The position numbers and the translations under genes were made by a program. A DNA stretch of 28,435 nucleotides from CAZIHO01 sp964538875 (GTDB lineage: Bacteria > Pseudomonadota > Gammaproteobacteria > Chromatiales > Chromatiaceae). The stretch covers positions 1-28,435 of the forward strand of contig CAZIHO010000035.1 in the NCBI GenBank assembly GCA_964538875.1, in the 5' to 3' direction. Shown in pieces: positions 24,787-28,435 of the stretch. Below the pieces are notes generated by a model. That model ran no database searches. It saw nothing but the letters and a program-made list of their open reading frames with translations, and had not been told where the DNA came from. Every line of letters starts with the position of its first letter. Position 1 is the first letter of the stretch.

Positions 24787-25215
24787 TTATGGGGCCTTCT
24801 GCTCTCCCGCCTGCTTCCCTTCCTCCACCTTGACCTCCACGGCCGGGGGAGCACTGGGCACGTCCGCAGGAACTGCTGGTCTGGCCGTCACAGGCGCCAC
24901 AGGCACATCCGAACTAGGCACCACCACCGGAGCAGGAACCACTCTTGGCTCAGTCACCTTGTCCATCAAGGCCGTTTTCTGACCGGACTGACTGGAGTAG
25001 TAGGCCAACGCCATACTGGTGACAAAGAATAGGGTGGCTAGGATGCCGGTAGTGCGGGACAGAAAGGACCCGGAGCCCCGCGCGCCAAAAACCGTTCCGG
25101 AAGCGCCGCTGCCGAACGCGGCGCCGGCATCCGCTCCCTTACCGTGCTGCACCAACACCAGGGTTACCACCCCAATCGCGAGCAGCAAGTGTACAACAAC
25201 CAGTATTGTTTGCAT
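24787..25215 (-). CDS. secG: Preprotein translocase subunit SecG
   Basis: Inner-membrane subunit that supports SecYE-mediated export. The 142-residue product has the two-helix hairpin (about 3-23 and 55-72) and the conserved connecting loop with L-V-L-V-Q-H-G-K-G-A-D-A-G-A-A-F-G-S-G-A-S. After the second helix comes a 65-residue tail rich in Pro, Val and Ala ending in charged residues, longer than the core and variable in this family. The gene lies 9 nt after tpiA; the ribosome-binding site is weak. The tpiA-secG-leuU order is common in gammaproteobacteria. Confidence 0.95.
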   Translation of the reverse strand: MQTILVVVHLLLAIGVVTLVLVQHGKGADAGAAFGSGASGTVFGARGSGSFLSRTTGILATLFFVTSMALAYYSSQSGQKTALMDKVTEPRVVPAPVVVPSSDVPVAPVTARPAVPADVPSAPPAVEVKVEEGKQAGEQKAP

Positions 25216-25224
25216 GGCTAAATC

Positions 25225-25980
25225 TTAGGTATTCGCAGCCCGACAAATCGTCAAGAAATCCCCTGCCTTCAGGGAAGCGCCACCGATCAGGCCACCGTCA
25301 ATATTCGGTTGTGCCAGCAATTCCGCTGCGTTCGCCGCATTCATGGAACCGCCGTACAAAATTCGTACTTTATCCGCCACAGCCCCGCTGGCCATCCCGA
25401 TGCGCCCGCGAATGAAGGCGTGGACTTCCTCGGCTTGAGCCGGAGTCGCCGTCCGGCCGGTGCCGATGGCCCATACCGGCTCATAGGCAATTACGCCCTG
25501 CCCTAGCATCTCTACGCCGCCCTCAGCGATGACCGCCTCCACCTGGCGTGATACCACCTGCTCGGTTACGTCCTCTTCCCGCTGGGCAAGGGTTTCGCCG
25601 ACGCAGAATATGGGTGTCAGGCCGCACCGGAGGGCGGCGGCGAACTTTCTCGCCACCAGGGCATCCGACTCCCCGTGATAGGTGCGCCGCTCCGAATGGC
25701 CGATGATCACATAGCGGCAGCCAAAATCAGCCAGCATGGACCCAGCCACCTCACCCGTGTAGGCACCGCCGGTCTGCTCGGACAGGTCTTGGCCACCCCA
25801 AGCCACCGGGGTACCCGCCAATAACTGCTGCGCGATGGGCAGATAGGGGAACGGGGGACAAACCGCCACTTCGGCGCGAGCCACGTCGGCCATGCCGGCC
25901 TTGATCCCAGCCAGCAGTTCCTCGGCGCTTGCCAGGGACCCATTCATCTTCCAATTTCCGGCAACCAGCGGTTGACGCAT
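25225..25980 (-). CDS. tpiA: Triose-phosphate isomerase
   Basis: Interconverts dihydroxyacetone phosphate and glyceraldehyde 3-phosphate in glycolysis, gluconeogenesis and the Calvin cycle. The 251-residue TIM barrel has all catalytic residues: Asn9 and Lys11 (G-N-W-K-M-N), His95 (G-H-S-E-R-R) and Glu167 in A-Y-E-P-V-W-A-I-G-T-G, the flexible lid. A GTG codon directly precedes the ATG at 25980; GAGGAG is 8 nt from the ATG, which I prefer. It heads the tpiA-secG pair. Confidence 0.97.
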   Translation of the reverse strand: MRQPLVAGNWKMNGSLASAEELLAGIKAGMADVARAEVAVCPPFPYLPIAQQLLAGTPVAWGGQDLSEQTGGAYTGEVAGSMLADFGCRYVIIGHSERRTYHGESDALVARKFAAALRCGLTPIFCVGETLAQREEDVTEQVVSRQVEAVIAEGGVEMLGQGVIAYEPVWAIGTGRTATPAQAEEVHAFIRGRIGMASGAVADKVRILYGGSMNAANAAELLAQPNIDGGLIGGASLKAGDFLTICRAANT

Positions 25981-26034
25981 CACAACAACTCCTCGGCGAG
26001 AAGCCCGGAAGAATACCCAGGGGAGAGGGTAAAA

Positions 26035-26304
26035 TCAATCGGGAAGGGTCCCTGGATGCCCACGGCTTAACGGGGCGCCGGCATTCACTTCCAGTCGGAC
26101 CACCTGGCCCCGCGCCTCGCTGCCCGCGCTGATGATCCGATGACCGAACAAACGGCACCACGCAGGAATGTCGATCAGCGCCCCAGGATCGGAACAGATG
26201 ACTTCCAATTGCTGGCCGGGGCGCAGTTGTTTGACCCGCTGCTGAGTCCGGATCACCGGCAGGGGACATAACAGCCCCCGCACGTCCAACTCTTCCAGGC
26301 TCAT
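26035..26304 (-). CDS. TusA/SirA-family sulfur-carrier protein
   Basis: Small protein that carries sulfur as a persulfide on a conserved cysteine. The 89-residue product has the family motif C-P-L-P-V-I (Cys13, Pro14) after a short strand (E-L-D-V-R-G-L-L) and the V-I-C-S-D-P-G-A core. I chose the ATG at 26304, which overlaps the upstream stop as ATGA; a GTG at 26313 is possible. The tight coupling to the PP-loop gene suggests that it supplies sulfur to that enzyme. The C-terminal 13 residues are an unstructured extension. It could be TusA itself or a paralogue dedicated to this partner, so no symbol is assigned. Confidence 0.88.
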   Translation of the reverse strand: MSLEELDVRGLLCPLPVIRTQQRVKQLRPGQQLEVICSDPGALIDIPAWCRLFGHRIISAGSEARGQVVRLEVNAGAPLSRGHPGTLPD

Positions 26305-27347
26305 AACAGCCACTCTGGGGGCACTTCATCTGCTGGATAGGGCACGACCACCAGGTTGCGGACTTCCGCGCCTGGGACCCGCAGTTCCAGTTCCACCTGC
26401 TCCGCTTCCCGTCCCTTGCCGTAGCGCGCCACCAAGCGGCCCGCCAACTCCAGGTCGGCCTGGCTGGGCTCACCGTCGACCAAGGCCATCGGGCCGGTAT
26501 GGGAGAGGGTCGTCAAGTTGATGTGGGTCTTGCGGAAATTCTCCAGAAAGCGGCCCTCGCCCTCTTCCCGGGCGATGATGACCTTGAAGTGGGGTGCCGG
26601 ACGCAGGTGACGCCCCACCTTGAGCAGAATGATGTCTTCCAATTCGTAGGCCCGCCGGCCCCGGGCCGTCCACAGATCCTGCAACTTATGGGAATACTGG
26701 GCGTCGGTCAGGAAGCAACAACCACCGGCGGGTTGGGCGTAATCCTCGAACCCATACTCGGCAGCCAAGGCCATCTGGGGTTTACGGCCCCGGCCGTTGA
26801 AGCCGTACAGTTTGTCCCGGTCCACCCAGCCCTCCCGTTCCGGCAGGGTCGGTGGCAGACATTTAGCGCACAACGGGCGCACCAGCAGATCCAAGGCACC
26901 GGACTGGCGGGCCACCACCGGCATGGTATCCCGGCGCTGGGACATGGGCCTTTGTCCCACCACCTCACCGGTGATGATGAAATCAAAACCCTGCTCCTGG
27001 ATCCATTCATGGGCCTTGCGCACCATGAAGATCTTGCAGTCCAGGCAGGGATTGAGGTTGGCGCCGTAGCCATGGCGGGGATTGAGCAGGATCTCCTTGT
27101 ACTCTTCGACAATGTCGATGAAGTGCAGGGGAATTCCCAGTTGTTCCGCCACCCAGAGGGCGTTGTTACGTTTGGGGCGGGCCCGGTCGGAAGCCCGGAT
27201 GGCTTGGGTATGACCCTCGACACAAAAGCCGGTATAGAAGTTGATCCCCTCGACCTGAATACCCTGGTCTAGGATGACCCGGGTGGCGAGCAGGGAATCC
27301 AGCCCTCCCGACAACAGCGCCACCGCTTTGCGTGGACGACTGACCAT
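26301..27347 (-). CDS. PP-loop ATPase related to tRNA thiolases (MnmA/ThiI-like)
   Basis: Adenylates a target, probably a tRNA base, for sulfur transfer. The 348-residue product (ATG at 27347, GGGGT upstream; an ATG at 27371 would add 8 residues) opens with the ATP pyrophosphatase loop S-G-G-L-D-S (13-18). Conserved cysteines follow in N-P-C-L-D-C-K-I-F-M (101, 104), P-L-C-A-K-C-L (160, 163) and G-G-C-C (210-211), patterns that suit catalytic persulfide or an iron-sulfur cluster. The C-terminal part (about 240-285: L-L-K-V-G-R-H-L-R-P, then R-F-L-E-N-F) resembles the DUF814/NFACT-R RNA-binding domain. It is shorter and otherwise unlike canonical MnmA. An ATGA overlap ties it to the TusA-like gene. 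The target nucleoside is unknown. Confidence 0.85.
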   Translation of the reverse strand: MVSRPRKAVALLSGGLDSLLATRVILDQGIQVEGINFYTGFCVEGHTQAIRASDRARPKRNNALWVAEQLGIPLHFIDIVEEYKEILLNPRHGYGANLNPCLDCKIFMVRKAHEWIQEQGFDFIITGEVVGQRPMSQRRDTMPVVARQSGALDLLVRPLCAKCLPPTLPEREGWVDRDKLYGFNGRGRKPQMALAAEYGFEDYAQPAGGCCFLTDAQYSHKLQDLWTARGRRAYELEDIILLKVGRHLRPAPHFKVIIAREEGEGRFLENFRKTHINLTTLSHTGPMALVDGEPSQADLELAGRLVARYGKGREAEQVELELRVPGAEVRNLVVVPYPADEVPPEWLL

Positions 27348-27445
27348 TGACAAACACCCCACGGGAACCATCGAGGGCGGGGATCATAGCGAACCTGGGG
27401 GGTCCAGGGAAACCTTGGGCGATGGCCAACCGGTGCTGGCCCTGG

Positions 27446-27472
27446 CGAACAGCGATTGGACATCGCTGTTCG
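27446..27472 (-). terminator. Perfect 11-bp hairpin after the YbjQ-domain gene
   Basis: Arms cgaacagcgat (27446-27456) and atcgctgttcg (27462-27472) with a 5-nt loop, starting 13 nt downstream of the stop codon on the minus strand. The stem is perfect but no T-tract follows. It probably defines the 3' end of that transcript and separates it from the PP-loop gene. Confidence 0.6.
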
Positions 27473-27485
27473 TGGGGACAATGGA

Positions 27486-28181
27486 TTAGGACTTACACAC
27501 CACCGCAGTACCGGTGGCGCTCATCACCAACATGCCGGTCCCTTTAATGTTGTACTCGGTGGTACTGAAACTGACCCCGACAATCGCCTCCGCGCCCATC
27601 TCCAACGCCTGCTCCCGCATGACCTCCAGGCAGGTGGCCCGGGCCGCGCGCATGTGGCGCGTCAGGGCGGGACTCCGGCCGGCGGTGGTTTCCGCCAATC
27701 CGTGCAGGACCTCCGTGAGCTGGCCCAACCCCACCACTGCGTCGCCACTCACCACCCCGAGGGGATAGGCGACCGGCCGGGCGGGGATGATGGGCGTGGT
27801 CACCATCACGAAGCGTTGGCGCTTTTTATGTTCGTCGATGACCTGCTCGACCTGGGCGACCAACTGATCGTCGGCGTCGAGACGCGGTTTAATCTCCCGT
27901 TCAAAGGTATCCTCCATGATGCGCCACATGGGATCCGGTAACTCACCGAGATCCACGTACCAGTTTCCTTCTACCAGATGCCCGCCTAGGCCCCGGCTGG
28001 TCAGGTCTTTCTCCACCATGGCTTGGGACTGGCCTACCAACTGGCAATAGACCGACGACGCCATTAGGGAACCCGCCAAAAGGGGTTTGACATCAGCCCC
28101 TTGTTCCTTGATTGCGGCTTCCGCTTTTTTGCGGATTTGCTCCAGTTTTCTCATATCTTCTGTCGAAAGTTCCACAGCCAC
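27486..28181 (-). CDS. YbjQ-domain (putative heavy-metal-binding family) protein with extra N-terminal domain
   Basis: The C-terminal half (about 124-231) matches the YbjQ/DUF74 fold: V-M-V-T-T-P-I-I-P, P-L-G-V-V-S-G-D-A-V-V-G, then M-G-A-E-A-I-V-G-V-S-F and the closing G-T-A-V-V. The YbjQ family is about 105 residues, forms pentamers in solved structures and has no settled function. The first 120 residues are unrecognised: a charged helix (10-28), a middle part with W74 and W86, and a charged helix (100-122). The start is uncertain: GTG at 28181, GTG at 28175 (best spacing to AAGGCGG) or ATG at 28154. There is no signal peptide or membrane span, so it is probably cytoplasmic. Confidence 0.8.
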   Translation of the reverse strand: MAVELSTEDMRKLEQIRKKAEAAIKEQGADVKPLLAGSLMASSVYCQLVGQSQAMVEKDLTSRGLGGHLVEGNWYVDLGELPDPMWRIMEDTFEREIKPRLDADDQLVAQVEQVIDEHKKRQRFVMVTTPIIPARPVAYPLGVVSGDAVVGLGQLTEVLHGLAETTAGRSPALTRHMRAARATCLEVMREQALEMGAEAIVGVSFSTTEYNIKGTGMLVMSATGTAVVCKS

Positions 28182-28313
28182 CCCCGCCTTGGTATTAGTT
28201 TAGGTATTCAATAGCAATAGATGAATTCATCCCAGGGGTGAATACCGTTGAAAATACGCTAGCATGATAGGCCATTCGCGTAAGGTCGCGCATTACTGAC
28301 CATCGGCGCTTAG

Positions 28314-28435
28314 CTACCGTCCGTCTGCCGATGATCTCCCATGGCGCCGTAGCCAGCGATTGATCGACCGGCGCATCCGCCGGTCCCCATCTTGGTCCCG
28401 GCAGGCCGGGTCAAAGCGCAGGCGATACCAGAGGC
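28314..28435 (-). CDS. Possible partial gene, C-terminal 39 codons
   Basis: A minus-strand frame is open from the window edge to TAG at 28316-28314. The visible sequence is rich in Arg, Trp and Asp (L-W-Y-R-L-R-F-D-P-A-C-R-D-Q-D-G-D-R-R, then R-S-I-N-R-W-L-R-R-H-G-R), which looks more like protein than a random frame. The other minus-strand frame open here is Gly/Ala-rich and less plausible. I do not recognise a family and the length is too short to be sure. Confidence 0.35.
   Translation of the reverse strand, partial: LWYRLRFDPACRDQDGDRRMRRSINRWLRRHGRSSADGR

Noticed and set aside
24618..24833. Small plus-strand open frame across the tRNA gene
   Set aside because: It covers the tRNA-Leu gene in antisense and part of secG; its content is explained by those genes.
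1..28435. CRISPR arrays, insertion sequences, phage or toxin-antitoxin modules
   Set aside because: No regularly spaced repeats, transposase or integrase motifs, terminal inverted repeats or small paired toxin-like genes were visible on either strand.

Overview
The window reads as a chromosomal segment of a GC-rich gammaproteobacterium. The basis is the block tpiA - secG - tRNA-Leu(GAG) - nuoA-N, with separate nuoC and nuoD, a secG-leuU neighbourhood as in many gammaproteobacteria, and CCA encoded in the tRNA gene. A methanotroph or related lineage (Methylococcales, Chromatiales-like) would fit, but nothing here fixes the genus. Almost all genes lie on the minus strand. The exceptions are a truncated gene at the left edge and a patatin-type lipoprotein at 6617-7831.

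Layout, left to right: the 3' end of a small secreted or membrane protein (+); a bidirectional hairpin terminator; inorganic pyrophosphatase (-). Next is a tripartite-efflux operon transcribed leftward: lipoprotein adaptor, RND pump, then an unrecognised methionine-rich single-span membrane protein. A 440-nt non-coding stretch holds a clear palindrome next to the likely efflux promoter. Then come the patatin-like lipoprotein (+), a secreted RNase T2 and an OmpA-family protein with thrombospondin type 3 calcium repeats (-). From 24337 down to 9619 runs a complete 14-gene complex I operon (nuoABCDEFGHIJKLMN), with overlapping or nearly abutting genes except for a 148-nt nuoK-nuoL spacer. Upstream of it lie tRNA-Leu, secG and tpiA. 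Further right are a TusA-like sulfur carrier coupled by an ATGA overlap to a PP-loop ATPase that resembles RNA thiolases, a YbjQ-domain protein with an unrecognised N-terminal domain, and a possible truncated gene at the right edge.

Functionally the window is mostly housekeeping: NADH:quinone oxidoreductase assembly, glycolysis (TpiA), protein export (SecG), pyrophosphate hydrolysis, and probable tRNA sulfur modification. The rest is cell-envelope functions: efflux, lipoprotein lipase, periplasmic RNase and OmpA-like anchoring. I see no phage, IS element, CRISPR array or obvious defence system. The best candidates for new biology are modest: the Met-rich protein trailing the RND pump, the TusA/PP-loop thiolation pair, and the extended YbjQ protein.
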